Part shown: piece after piece, positions 44,903-53,875 of the stretch
How the letters are laid out: every line of letters starts with the position of its first letter
Numbering within the stretch: position 1 is the stretch's first letter
Assembly: GCF_026008515.1 (NCBI RefSeq)
Contig: NZ_BQYM01000001.1
Span: 124,001 to 188,000, forward strand
Reading direction: 5' to 3'
DNA from: Hoyosella levis
GTDB lineage: Bacteria > Actinomycetota > Actinomycetes > Mycobacteriales > Mycobacteriaceae
DNA length: 64,000 nt
The notes under the pieces: model-generated
What the model was told of the DNA's origin: nothing
Databases searched by the model: none
Seen by the model: only the letters and a program-made list of their open reading frames with translations
Position numbers and translations under genes: made by a program

Positions 44903-45634
44903 CTAGCGACGGCTGTTGGCGGTCTCCCAGGCCCGGTCGTAGGGGGTGCGGCCCTTCTTGGCGAGGTCCTTGCTGCGGTAGACGACGTAGGGGCGGAAGA
45001 GGTAGCCGACAGGGGCGCTGAAGACGTGCACGAGCCGGGTGTAGGGCCACATCGTGAACAGCGCGAGCGCGGCGAGGGCGTGCAGCTGGAAGCTCAGCGG
45101 GATCCCCTCCATGAGGGTGGGGTCGGGCCCGAGGTAGAAGATCGAGCGGAACCACGGCGAAACCGTTTCGCGGTAGTCGTAGCCCCCGGCGACGATGTTC
45201 TCCCACACGGTGTTGACCATTCCAGTGATGATGGTCAGCACGAGCACCGTGTACATGGCGATGTCGCCGCGGGTGGTGGCCTTGCGGACGGCGGGGACAG
45301 TGATGCGCCGGTAGAGCAGGATCGCGAGGCCTGCGACGACCGCGATGCCCGCGAGGGTGCCCGGGATGACGGCGAGGTAGTGGTAGGCGTGGTCGGAGAT
45401 GCCCGCGGCCTGGGTCCAGGACTTGGGGATCGCGAGGCCACCGACGTGGCCGCCGATGACGGCGAGCAGCCCGAGGTGGAACAGGGGGCTGCCGAGCCGC
45501 AGCAGGCGGGTCTCGTAGATCTGGGAGGAGCGGGTGGTCCAGCCGAACTGGTCGTGGCGGTAGCGCCAGAGGTGCCCGAGGGCGAACGACATGAGCGCGA
45601 TGTAGGGAAGGATCTGCCAGAGCAGGGTATTCAC
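44903..45634 (-). CDS. narI: Respiratory nitrate reductase gamma subunit NarI
   Basis: A 243-residue membrane cytochrome b subunit with five hydrophobic helices. Haem-ligand histidines appear in FALGHLWRYRHDQFGW, LGLLAVIGGHVGGLAIP and the C-terminal LSFQLHALAALALFTMWPYTRLVHVFSAP. It passes electrons from menaquinol to NarH. The GTG at 45634 overlaps the narJ stop (GTGA), so I reject the longer frame to 45703. Last gene of narGHJI. Confidence 0.95.
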   Translation of the reverse strand: MNTLLWQILPYIALMSFALGHLWRYRHDQFGWTTRSSQIYETRLLRLGSPLFHLGLLAVIGGHVGGLAIPKSWTQAAGISDHAYHYLAVIPGTLAGIAVVAGLAILLYRRITVPAVRKATTRGDIAMYTVLVLTIITGMVNTVWENIVAGGYDYRETVSPWFRSIFYLGPDPTLMEGIPLSFQLHALAALALFTMWPYTRLVHVFSAPVGYLFRPYVVYRSKDLAKKGRTPYDRAWETANSRR

Positions 45635-46413
45635 TGGGGTCCTCCGGGAGTCTGGGGGAAGGCGGGCTGGCCGAGCAACTCGGGCACGGAGCTGCTGCCG
45701 CAAGCGCTCGCGCCACCGCCCTGGGGCCGGGCGCGCTGGGCGAGGGGATGCTCGGCGAGGGTGGGGTCGATGGCGTAGGGGTCGAGGCCGACCTCCTCCT
45801 CGGGCGGCCCCTCTGCCGCGAGGACGTTGATCTCGGCCCTATCGACGGTGGTCAAGGGTCGCAGCGTGCCGCAGAGGGCGTCGAGGACGCTGGCGTACGG
45901 GGAGCCACTGTCGTGCAGGGAGAGCCGCAGCAGCTCGAGCACGGCCCGGTGCCGGGCAAGGATCCGCTCCCCGCCGATGGGATCGGTGGTGGCGGCGAAC
46001 TCGAGGACCGCGGGCAGGTAGTCGGGCAGCTCCTGCTCGCCGATGTCGACCCCGCCGCGGCGGTAGGCCTGCTTCATCATCAGCAGGGCGGTGCCGCGCT
46101 TGCGGGTATCGCCGTAGGCGTAGTAGGTGAGATGCAGGCTCGACCGCCGCCGCATGTCGAAGGTCTCGACGTAGGCCTGCGCGAGGGCGAGCTGCGGGGT
46201 GCGCTCGGCGTGGGTGATGAAGGCGCGCAGCGATTCTGCTGCCGGATCGCTGATCTGGTAGGTGGCGTCGCACAGGTCGCCGAGCATGACGAGGGTGTTG
46301 GGCGATGGGTAGTCGAGCAGCAGCGCGGCGAGGCGCCACACGAGCCGCTTCTCCCGGTCGCTGTAGGCCTCCTCGGCGTTGCCGGTGCGCCGCAGCATCC
46401 CGCGCAGGCTCAT
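45631..46413 (-). CDS. narJ: Nitrate reductase assembly chaperone NarJ
   Basis: A 260-residue cytoplasmic chaperone that holds apo-NarGH and helps insert the molybdenum cofactor. The NarJ core is seen in YVETFDMRRRSSLHLTYYAYGDTRKRGTALLMMKQAYRRGG and ELPDYLPAVLEFAA. The C-terminal 50 residues are Gly/Pro-rich and divergent. It overlaps narH by 4 bases at its start and narI by 4 at its end. Confidence 0.94.
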   Translation of the reverse strand: MSLRGMLRRTGNAEEAYSDREKRLVWRLAALLLDYPSPNTLVMLGDLCDATYQISDPAAESLRAFITHAERTPQLALAQAYVETFDMRRRSSLHLTYYAYGDTRKRGTALLMMKQAYRRGGVDIGEQELPDYLPAVLEFAATTDPIGGERILARHRAVLELLRLSLHDSGSPYASVLDALCGTLRPLTTVDRAEINVLAAEGPPEEEVGLDPYAIDPTLAEHPLAQRARPQGGGASACGSSSVPELLGQPAFPQTPGGPQ

Positions 46414-48020
46414 GACACACGCTCCGGCACGATGCCGTCGGTGGCGCCGCCGTCCCAGTTCAGCAGGTTGACCCGGCCCGACTTGTCCTCGGGTGCTGCC
46501 GTGTTCGTGTCATCGAGGAGGTGGAACTTCTCGGCCATCGCGTCGAAGGCCGTCATCCCGGCCGGGTTCATGCCGGGCCCGCCGTCGGTGTCGAGGCTGC
46601 ACGAGGTGGCGATCGCCTCGAGCTTGTGGGCGTCGGAGGTGGCGCCGGTGGGGATGACGTAGCGCTCGTCGTACTTGGCGATGGCGAGCAGCCGGTACAT
46701 GGCCTCGACCTCATAGCTGGTCAGCCGCACGGATTCAGCGATCGTGGGATCGATCTCCTCGCCGAGGTTGATCTGGCGCATGTGCGAGCGCATCGCGGCG
46801 AGCCGCTGCAGCGCCGCCCGCACGGGACCAGGATCACCGGCGGTGAAGAGCTCGGCGAGGTACTCGATGGGGATACGCAGCGCATCGATCGCGCCGAAGA
46901 GGTTGTCACCGTCCTCCCCGTCCCCGCCGGACTCGGTGACCGCGTCCACTACCGGCGACAGCGGCGGGACGTACCAGACCATCGGCATGGTGCGGTACTC
47001 CGGGTGCAGGGGCAGCGCGACCTGGTAGTCGGCGATGAGCTTGTAGACAGGCGAGTTCTGGGCGGCGTCGATCCACTCGGGCGAGATGCCAGCCTTCTCG
47101 CAGGCATCCACGACGCGAGGATCGTGCGGGTTGAGGAAGACGTTGAGCTGCGCCGGGTAGAGGTCCTTGTCGTCGGGCACCTCGCATGCCTGCTTGACGG
47201 CGTCGGCGTCATAGAGCATCACGCCGATGTAGCGGAGCCTGCCGACGCACGTCTCCGAGCAGATGGTGGGGATGCCCACCTCCACGCGCGGGTAGCAGAA
47301 CGTGCACTTCTCGGCCTTGCCGGTCTTGTGGTTGAAGTAGATCTTCTTGTAGGGGCAGCCGGTGACGCACTGGCGCCAGCCGCGGCACTTGTCCTGGTCG
47401 ACGAGCACGATGCCGTCCTCGGAGCGCTTGTAGATCGCGCCGGAGGGGCACGATGCCGCGCAGGAGGGGTTGAGGCAGTGCTCGCAGATCCGCGGCAGGT
47501 AGAACATGAACGTCTGCTCGAACTCAAGCTTGATCTTGGCGCCGACCTGCTTGAGGATCGGGTCCTGCGCGATGGCCTCGGGACCGGATCCGAGGTCGTC
47601 GTCCCAGTTCGCGCCCCAGGTGATCTTGGTGTCATCACCGGTGATCGCGGACTTCGGCCGGGCCACCGGGGAGGTGTCCATCGGCCCGGAGCCGAGGATG
47701 GAGCTGTAGTCGTAGGTCCACGGCTCGTAGTAGTCGCTGATCGTGGGCAGGTCGGGATTGGCGAAGATGTTGGCGAGCCGCTTGAGCCGCGAGCCGGACT
47801 TGAGGGTGACGGTGCCGCGCTTGGTGCGCGTCCAGCCGCCCTTCCACCGCTCCTGGTCCTGGTACTGGCGCGGATAGCCCTGGCCGGGGCGGGTCTCGAC
47901 GTTGTTGAACCAGGCGTACTCGACGCCGGGCCGGTTGGTCCATGCCTGCTTGCATGTCACCGAGCAGGTGTGGCATCCGATGCACTTGTCCAGGTTCATC
48001 ACCATGGCGATCTGGGCCAT
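46410..48020 (-). CDS. narH: Respiratory nitrate reductase beta subunit NarH
   Basis: A 536-residue iron-sulfur subunit carrying four clusters. Cysteine groups appear in order: CIGCHTCSVTC (13-23), CEHCLNPSCAASCPSGA, CRGWRQCVTGCPYKK (Trp at the 3Fe-4S position) and CTFCYPR...CSETCVG. It relays electrons from NarI to NarG on the inner face of the membrane. The ATG at 48020 (MAQIAMVMNLDKC) is preferred over 48029. It starts 64 bases after narG and is coupled to narJ by a 4-base overlap. Confidence 0.96.
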   Translation of the reverse strand: MAQIAMVMNLDKCIGCHTCSVTCKQAWTNRPGVEYAWFNNVETRPGQGYPRQYQDQERWKGGWTRTKRGTVTLKSGSRLKRLANIFANPDLPTISDYYEPWTYDYSSILGSGPMDTSPVARPKSAITGDDTKITWGANWDDDLGSGPEAIAQDPILKQVGAKIKLEFEQTFMFYLPRICEHCLNPSCAASCPSGAIYKRSEDGIVLVDQDKCRGWRQCVTGCPYKKIYFNHKTGKAEKCTFCYPRVEVGIPTICSETCVGRLRYIGVMLYDADAVKQACEVPDDKDLYPAQLNVFLNPHDPRVVDACEKAGISPEWIDAAQNSPVYKLIADYQVALPLHPEYRTMPMVWYVPPLSPVVDAVTESGGDGEDGDNLFGAIDALRIPIEYLAELFTAGDPGPVRAALQRLAAMRSHMRQINLGEEIDPTIAESVRLTSYEVEAMYRLLAIAKYDERYVIPTGATSDAHKLEAIATSCSLDTDGGPGMNPAGMTAFDAMAEKFHLLDDTNTAAPEDKSGRVNLLNWDGGATDGIVPERVS

Positions 48021-48084
48021 TGGTCTCATTGATCTGCTCCTCGCGTGGGCCGGGGGTTCGCGGGCGGGCTGGTCGGGGCGGGCA

Positions 48085-51000
48085 TCAGTACTGCACGTCC
48101 TGGTCGCGGCGCCGGATGGTGGTGACCTCGTCGCGCTGGTTGCCGGTGGGCCCGTGGTAGTTGATGGCGAAGGACTGCTGGGCGTAGCCGCCGATGAGGT
48201 GCGAGGGCTTGATCATGATGCGGGTGAGCGCGTTGTGGATGCCCCCGCGCTTGCCGGTGCGCTCGATGCGCGGCACGTCCACCGCCCGGTCCTGCGCGTG
48301 GTACATGAACACCGTCCCCTCGGGCATGCGGTGGGAGACGATGGCGCGGGCGACAACGACGCCGTTGCGGTTGGTCGCCTCGATCCAGTCGTTGTCGGCC
48401 ACCCCGATCCGGGCGGCGTCGACCGCGGACATCCAGATGCCCTGGCCACCTCGCGAGAGGGTCAGCATGTGCAGGTTGTCCTGGTAGGCGGAGTGGATGG
48501 ACCACTTGGAGTGCGGGGTGAGGTACCGCACGGTGATCGCTGGGGTGCCCTCGCGGTCGCCGACGTTGCCGATGGTGGGCTCGGAGAACAGGGCGGTCAT
48601 GTCCAGTGGCGGCCGGAACACCGGGAGCTGCTCGCCGAGCTCGGCCATCCAGTCGTGGTCGAGGTAGAAGTGCTGCCGGCCGGTGAGGGTGTGCCAGGGC
48701 TTGAGCCGCTCGGTGTTGATGGTGAACGGGCTGTAGCGGCGTCCCCCGGACTCCGAGCCCGACCACTCCGGCGAGGTGATGACGGGCACGGGGCGGGCCT
48801 GGGTGTCGGCGAAGGTGATGCGCTTGCCCTCGTGCTCGGCGGCGAGGTCCGCGAGCTGGGTGCCGGTGCGGGTCTCGAGGCTCTGGAACCCCTCGGTGGC
48901 CAGCCGCCCATTGGTGGTTCCGGACAGCGCCAGGACGGCCTCGGCGGCGTGGGTGTCCTTCTTGAGCATGGGGCGCCCGGCCGCGGGACCGCTCGGCACG
49001 ACACCGTTGGTGGCCTTGAGGTGCTCGACCTCCTCGTCCGGGAAGGTGGTGACGCCCTTGACGGTCAGGCCGATCTGCTCGACGAGCGGGCCGAGTGCGG
49101 CCATCTTCTCGGCGACCGCGGCGAAGTCACGCTCCACGACCTGTAGCTTCGGCATGGTCACCCCGGGGATGGGCTCGCACTCCCCTGCCTTCCAGTCCCG
49201 CACGATGCCGCCGGGCTGGGCGGTGGCGTCGGCGGTGTCATGCATCAGCGGGGTGGCGACGATGTCCTTGCGGGTGCCGAGGTGCTTCTCGGCGAGCCAG
49301 CCGAAGCCGCGCGCGATGCGGTGGAACGCCTCGAAGTCGGTCTTGGCCTCCCAGGGCGGGGAGATCGCCGGGGAGAACGCGTGCACGAACGGGTGCATGT
49401 CGGTGCTCGACAGGTCATGCTTCTCGTACCAGGTGGCGGCGGGCAGCACGATGTCGGAGAACAACGTCGTCGAGGTCATGCGGAAGTCCAGCGACAGCAG
49501 CAGGTCGAGCTTGCCCGCTGGGGCGTCGTCATGCCACTTGAGCTCCTGGGGGCGGATGCCGGTGGCGTCGTCGGCGCGCAGGTTGGTGTCCGCGCCGAGC
49601 AGGTGCTTGAGGAAGTACTCGTTGCCCTTCGCCGAGGATCCGAGCAGGTTCGATCGCCACACCGTGAGCACGCGGGGGAAGTTCTCGGGCGCGTCGGGGT
49701 CCTCGCACGCGAACTGCAAGTGCCCGGACTTCAGCCCATCGACGACGTGATCGATGGGGTCCTTGCCGAGGCGTTCTGCCTCATCGACGAGGTCGAGGGG
49801 GTTGCGGTTGAACGACGGGTAGGTGGGCATCCAGCCGAGCCGGGAGGCCAGCGCGATGTTGTCGGCGGCGGTGCGCCCGGCGAACGCTCCCTTGGCCAGC
49901 GGGGACGCCATCACCTCGGAGGTGAAGGGGTCGTAGCGCCATTGGTCGGTCGACAGGTACCAGAAGATGGTGCCCTGCATCTGGCGTGCGGGGCGCGTCC
50001 AGTCCAGGCCGAAGGCGAGGGTGCCCCAGCCGGTCAGCGGGCGGCACTTCTCCTGGCCGACGTAGTGCGCCCAGCCGCCGCCGTTGACGCCCTGGCAGCC
50101 GGTGAGCAGGGTCAGCGCGAGGAAGGAGCGGTAGATCTGGTCGGAGTGGAACCAGTGGTTCGTGCCCGCGCCCATGAGGATCATCGAGCGCCCGCCGGAG
50201 CGCTCGGCGTTGTCGGCGAACTCGCGGGCCACCTTGATCGCATCGGCGGCCTTGACGCCGGTGATGCCTTCCTGCCAGGCCGGGGTGTAGGGCTCGGACG
50301 GGTCGTCGTAGCCGGTGGGCCAGGTGCCGGGCAGCCCGTCGCGGTGCACGCCGTACTGGGCGAGCATCAGGTCGAGCACGGTGGTGACGCGCTTGCCAGC
50401 GACGATGCGGGTGGGCACGCCGCGGTGCAGCAGCTCGGGGGTGCTGGTGTCGTAGCGGGGCAGCAGCAGCTCCGCGGCATCGCTGCCCGTTCCCGCCTCG
50501 TGCAGGGTGAGGGTCGGGGTGATGCCGTCGAGCTTGAGGTTCCAGTTGCCCTTGCCGGCCTCGGTGAAGCGATGGCCGAGGGAGCCGCCGGGGACGAACG
50601 GCTCGCCGGTGGCGTCGTCGAGCAGGACGGTCTTGAAGTTGGCGCCCTCGGTGGTATCACCAAGGTCCGCGGCGGTGAGGAACTTGCCGGGCACCAGGGT
50701 GCCGTCCTCGCGCTCGGCGATGGTGACGAGGAACGGCAGGTCGGTGTACTGGCGGACGTAGTCGTTGAACCGGGCGGTGGACCGGTCGACGAAGAACTCC
50801 TTGAGGATCACATGGCCCATCGACATGGCCAGGGCGCCGTCGGTGCCGGGGCGCGCGGGCAGCCACTGATCGGCGAACTTGGTGTTGTCGGCGTAGTCGG
50901 GCGAGACGACGATGACCTTCTGGCCCCGGTAGCGCGCCTCGGTCATGTAGTGCGCGTCCGGGGTGCGGGTGACGGGCACGTTGGAGCCCCACATGATGAG

Positions 51001-51795
51001 GTAGCCGGCGTCGAACCAGTCCGCGGACTCCGGCACATCGGTCTGGTCGCCGAATACCTGCGGCGAGGCCTCCGGCAGGTCGGCATACCAGTCGTAGAAC
51101 GACAGCATCGCCCCGCCGATCAGCGAGATGAACCTCGCGCCGATCGCGTGGGAGACCATCGACATCGCTGGGATCGGGGAGAACCCGGCGACCCGGTCGG
51201 GCCCGTACTTCTTGATGGTGTGCACGTGCGCGGCGGCGACCATCTCGGCGGCCTCCCACCACTCGGCGCGCACGAACCCACCCTTGCCGCGGGCGGCCTT
51301 GTAGCGGGCCGATTTCTCCGGGTCCTCGGCCACATCGGCCCAGGCGAGAACGGGATCCTTCAGTCGCTCCTTGGCCGCGCGGTACATCTCGAGCAGCGCG
51401 CCACGGACGTATGGGTAGCGCACCCGCGCCGGGGAGTAGGTGTACCAGGAGAACGAGGCGCCGCGGGGGCAGCCGCGTGGCTCGTACTCGGGCTTGTCAG
51501 GGCCGATGGAGGGATAGTCGGTCTGCTGGGCCTCCCAGGTGATGATCCCGTCCTTGACGTAGATCTTCCAGGAGCACGAGCCCGTGCAGTTCACGCCGTG
51601 GGTGGAGCGGACGACCTTGTCATAGGACATCCGGTCGCGGTAGAAAGCGTCGGCATCGCGGCCGCCGGTCTTGTGGAGGGTGCGCAGGTCCTCGGAGGCC
51701 TCGCCGCGCTGGAAGTGGCGGCCCATGCGGAGCAGTGAATCGGCGATGTCCGTGGTGCTGCCGCGCGGGGCGGGCGGGTCGGCTATGTCGGTCAC
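48085..51795 (-). CDS. narG: Respiratory nitrate reductase alpha subunit NarG
   Basis: A 1236-residue molybdopterin (bis-MGD) catalytic subunit that reduces nitrate to nitrite in the cytoplasm. The N-terminal 4Fe-4S region is THGVNCTGSCSWKIYV...GCPRGASFSWYTYSP, with His as first ligand as in NarG. MGD-binding stretches such as GSNVPVTRTPDAHYMTEARYRGQKVIVVSPDYADNTKFADQWLPARPGTDGALA are complete. The GTG at 51795 has GAGAGGAC upstream; the open frame to 51924 crosses the promoter. First gene of narGHJI. No narK transporter or nar regulator lies nearby. Confidence 0.96.
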   Translation of the reverse strand: MTDIADPPAPRGSTTDIADSLLRMGRHFQRGEASEDLRTLHKTGGRDADAFYRDRMSYDKVVRSTHGVNCTGSCSWKIYVKDGIITWEAQQTDYPSIGPDKPEYEPRGCPRGASFSWYTYSPARVRYPYVRGALLEMYRAAKERLKDPVLAWADVAEDPEKSARYKAARGKGGFVRAEWWEAAEMVAAAHVHTIKKYGPDRVAGFSPIPAMSMVSHAIGARFISLIGGAMLSFYDWYADLPEASPQVFGDQTDVPESADWFDAGYLIMWGSNVPVTRTPDAHYMTEARYRGQKVIVVSPDYADNTKFADQWLPARPGTDGALAMSMGHVILKEFFVDRSTARFNDYVRQYTDLPFLVTIAEREDGTLVPGKFLTAADLGDTTEGANFKTVLLDDATGEPFVPGGSLGHRFTEAGKGNWNLKLDGITPTLTLHEAGTGSDAAELLLPRYDTSTPELLHRGVPTRIVAGKRVTTVLDLMLAQYGVHRDGLPGTWPTGYDDPSEPYTPAWQEGITGVKAADAIKVAREFADNAERSGGRSMILMGAGTNHWFHSDQIYRSFLALTLLTGCQGVNGGGWAHYVGQEKCRPLTGWGTLAFGLDWTRPARQMQGTIFWYLSTDQWRYDPFTSEVMASPLAKGAFAGRTAADNIALASRLGWMPTYPSFNRNPLDLVDEAERLGKDPIDHVVDGLKSGHLQFACEDPDAPENFPRVLTVWRSNLLGSSAKGNEYFLKHLLGADTNLRADDATGIRPQELKWHDDAPAGKLDLLLSLDFRMTSTTLFSDIVLPAATWYEKHDLSSTDMHPFVHAFSPAISPPWEAKTDFEAFHRIARGFGWLAEKHLGTRKDIVATPLMHDTADATAQPGGIVRDWKAGECEPIPGVTMPKLQVVERDFAAVAEKMAALGPLVEQIGLTVKGVTTFPDEEVEHLKATNGVVPSGPAAGRPMLKKDTHAAEAVLALSGTTNGRLATEGFQSLETRTGTQLADLAAEHEGKRITFADTQARPVPVITSPEWSGSESGGRRYSPFTINTERLKPWHTLTGRQHFYLDHDWMAELGEQLPVFRPPLDMTALFSEPTIGNVGDREGTPAITVRYLTPHSKWSIHSAYQDNLHMLTLSRGGQGIWMSAVDAARIGVADNDWIEATNRNGVVVARAIVSHRMPEGTVFMYHAQDRAVDVPRIERTGKRGGIHNALTRIMIKPSHLIGGYAQQSFAINYHGPTGNQRDEVTTIRRRDQDVQY

Positions 51796-51839
51796 GTCGG
51801 TCCTCTCGAGCTGCGGCAGGCTGTCCTGGTGGACCGAAC

Positions 51840-51867
51840 TGTATAGACGCTGTGACCTGCGGTTCAA
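51840..51867 (-). promoter_or_regulatory. Probable narG promoter
   Basis: On the minus strand, TTGAAC (51862-51867) and TATACA (51840-51845) are spaced by 16 bases, about 45 bases upstream of the narG start. A TGTGA half-site overlaps on the plus strand (51851-51855). No full FNR or CRP box is present. The rest of the space 51796-52254 holds only repeat B copy 2. Confidence 0.4.
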
Positions 51868-52116
51868 TGCGCTGGAAGCATCGCACCGGACACTTCGGGC
51901 AGGCGTGCGGGCAGCGCAACACACCGGTTACAGCAGCGGTCCCCCGACGTCGCGGCATCCCCCTTCCACCTGCGGGGTTAGGCCATCCTGTGTGATGTGG
52001 CTCTCCCGGGCCCCACCCAGCCGGGGAACACAAAATTTACGATCGAGCCACGCTTCCTCGCTGCCCGCTGGGGCGCGGTATCCGAGCGATCGGCTGCCGC
52101 TGGCCCCGCCCGTGCG

Positions 52117-52163
52117 GATCGTGAAGATCCAGCCACCTCGGGCGTGGCCCCATCCTCACGATC
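52117..52163. repeat. Dispersed hairpin repeat, family B copy 2
   Basis: Outer arms GATCGTGA (52117-52124) and TCACGATC (52156-52163) enclose AGATCCAGCCACCTCGGGCG and an inner GCCAC/GTGGC stem. It is identical to copy 3 at 29 of 30 core positions and in the same orientation. It lies in a divergent space, upstream of the methyltransferase gene, so it is not a simple terminator. Confidence 0.72.
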
Positions 52164-52254
52164 GGTGTCGCCACGATGCACCGAGACTTTCCCGCATTTT
52201 GCTGGGCCAGCAACTTTCCTTGCTACTTCGCCGGGCAGTGCGCACCATCGAGGC

Positions 52255-52899
52255 ATGCGGGAATCAAGCGACCGGCAGGCATTCGACAAGAGCTACTGGG
52301 ACCAGCATTGGCGAGGCGACCCATCTGGCGCCCCGGCCGCCATGCCCGGCGGCCCGCCCAATCCGCATCTCGTGCGGGAGATCGACGACCTGCGACCTGG
52401 CACGGCCCTCGAGGCCGGCTGCGGCGCGGGAGCCGAGGCCCTCTGGCTCGCGGCGCGCGGCTGGCAGGTGACCGGCGTGGATATCGCTGCCGAGGCGCTT
52501 GCGCGCGCAGCGGAACGCGCCAACGCGACGGGGGTGGCCGACCGGGTGCAATGGGTCAACGCTGACCTGACCATGTGGGCGCCATCTACGACCTACGACC
52601 TCGTCACCACGCACTACGCGCACGCCGCGATGCCACAGCTGGAGTTCTATCACCGGGTCTCCTCCTGGGTCTCCCCGGGCGGCACCCTGCTGATCGCCGG
52701 GCACCTCGACCACGACCAGTGGCATGGTGATGCTGGGCCGAGCACTGAGACGTTGGTGACCGCAGCGGGCATCACGGCCCGCCTCGACCCAGCGGAGTGG
52801 GAGGTCGCGACGGCCGAGGAGTTCCATCGCACCGTGGCCAGCCACTGCGGGGCAAGAACGCTCCACGACGTCGTCGTCCGAGCGATCCGCCGCCGCTGA
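52255..52899 (+). CDS. SAM-dependent class I methyltransferase
   Basis: A 214-residue methyltransferase. The SAM loop is ALEAGCGAGAEALWLAARGWQVTGVDIAAEALARA, followed by VQWVNADLTMW. It resembles the thiopurine/tellurite-type small-molecule methyltransferases (N-terminus FDKSYWDQHWRG), but the substrate is unknown. The ATG at 52255 gives the family N-terminus; the open frame to 51997 runs through repeat B and is rejected. The gene stands alone, bracketed by directly repeated B elements. Confidence 0.82.
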   Translation: MRESSDRQAFDKSYWDQHWRGDPSGAPAAMPGGPPNPHLVREIDDLRPGTALEAGCGAGAEALWLAARGWQVTGVDIAAEALARAAERANATGVADRVQWVNADLTMWAPSTTYDLVTTHYAHAAMPQLEFYHRVSSWVSPGGTLLIAGHLDHDQWHGDAGPSTETLVTAAGITARLDPAEWEVATAEEFHRTVASHCGARTLHDVVVRAIRRR

Positions 52900-52923
52900 T
52901 CCCGGACGCTGATCCAGCCGGTG

Positions 52924-52974
52924 CCGATCGTGTAGATCCAGCCACCTCGGGCGTGGCCCGGTCTTCACTATCGG
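52924..52974. repeat. Dispersed hairpin repeat, family B copy 3
   Basis: Outer arms 52924-52936 and 52962-52974 pair at 11 of 13 positions around AGATCCAGCCACCTCGGGCG. Direct repeat of copy 2, about 0.8 kb away. It lies where the methyltransferase and the SH3-type lipoprotein genes converge, so it may act as a terminator. Confidence 0.72.
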
Positions 52975-52996
52975 AGCCCTCGCGATGGGCCGGGTG

Positions 52997-53812
52997 CTAG
53001 ACGCACAGCCCGTCGCCGGTGACCCCTCGAGCACAGATCGTGGTCTGCTCGACGGTGCGCAGCACGACCTCTCCCGATGCGTCCGGGCCCTCGTCGTCCA
53101 TGCCGAACACGCGGATGCGATACCCGAGCACCGAGTCGTCACCCAGCCCGATCACATCGATCTGCACCTCGTGAAGGTCGCCGCTCACCTCCGGCCCGGA
53201 CTGCACGATGCGGCTCGGCGGCTCCTCCGAGGCCAGATCATCGCCGACCGCTCGTGCTACCTCGGTCACCGACCCGCCCGAGACACGACCGATGCGATCG
53301 ATCACCGCGGCGGTGGTGTCATCGGTGCTGCCGAGGTAGGCGACCTCCCGTGCGGAGATCCAGCCCGTGCCGCCCGGTGCCTCGACCTCGAACCAGGTCG
53401 TGCCGTCGTCGAGCAACCGGGCCTCGCCGGTGGCGACCAGGCCCATCGCGTCCGGCGCGAGGGCGGTGACCGTGCTGCTCTCCTCCCCCGGCACGGAACG
53501 GACGATGGCTGCTTCATCGTGCGCCACCCCGATCACTGCGAGCTCGTCACCGCTCGCGGGGCCCCGCATGGCGGGCTCCCCCGGTAGGCCGGTCGCGGTC
53601 GAGCTGGGTGCTGACGTCGTGGTTGACGTCGTGGTTGCTGACGCCGCGGGCGTGGTGCTCGTAGGCGCTGCCGTTGTGGTCGCCGGTTCCGCCGAAGCGC
53701 TGGACGTCGCGGTCGCGCCGATCCCTGGCTCCGCAGGATCGTCGGTGCAAGCCACGAGCAGCATCAGGCTGGCAGGCAGGAGCACGGGCATGATGGCGCG
53801 ACGGATCCTCAT
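52997..53812 (-). CDS. Lipoprotein with Ser/Thr/Ala linker and SH3-like domain
   Basis: A 271-residue lipoprotein. Signal peptide MRIRRAIMPVLLPASLMLLVAC ends in a lipobox with Cys22. Residues 25-75 are a low-complexity Ala/Ser/Thr/Pro linker, probably spanning the cell wall. The domain after it (VIGVAHDEAAIVRSVPGEESSTVTALAPDAMGLVATGEARLLDDGTTWFEVEAPGGTGWI) matches bacterial SH3-like domains, which often bind peptidoglycan. Two cysteines at the very end may form a disulfide. Start at ATG 53812; the frame runs to 53866. It is divergent from the DHA2 transporter gene. Function unknown. Confidence 0.8.
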   Translation of the reverse strand: MRIRRAIMPVLLPASLMLLVACTDDPAEPGIGATATSSASAEPATTTAAPTSTTPAASATTTSTTTSAPSSTATGLPGEPAMRGPASGDELAVIGVAHDEAAIVRSVPGEESSTVTALAPDAMGLVATGEARLLDDGTTWFEVEAPGGTGWISAREVAYLGSTDDTTAAVIDRIGRVSGGSVTEVARAVGDDLASEEPPSRIVQSGPEVSGDLHEVQIDVIGLGDDSVLGYRIRVFGMDDEGPDASGEVVLRTVEQTTICARGVTGDGLCV

Positions 53813-53875
53813 GCACCGGATCCTACTCCCGGGCCCCCGCGCGCGAGCGCGACCTCCGACCGGCACGATGGAGCC

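Noticed and set aside
43904-45778. 624-codon plus-strand frame across narI and the WS/DGAT gene
   Set aside because: It spans two real genes and their gap on the other strand, with shadow-like composition.
49240-51738. 832-codon plus-strand frame antisense to narG
   Set aside because: NarG is unambiguous on the minus strand; the antisense translation has no recognisable domain.
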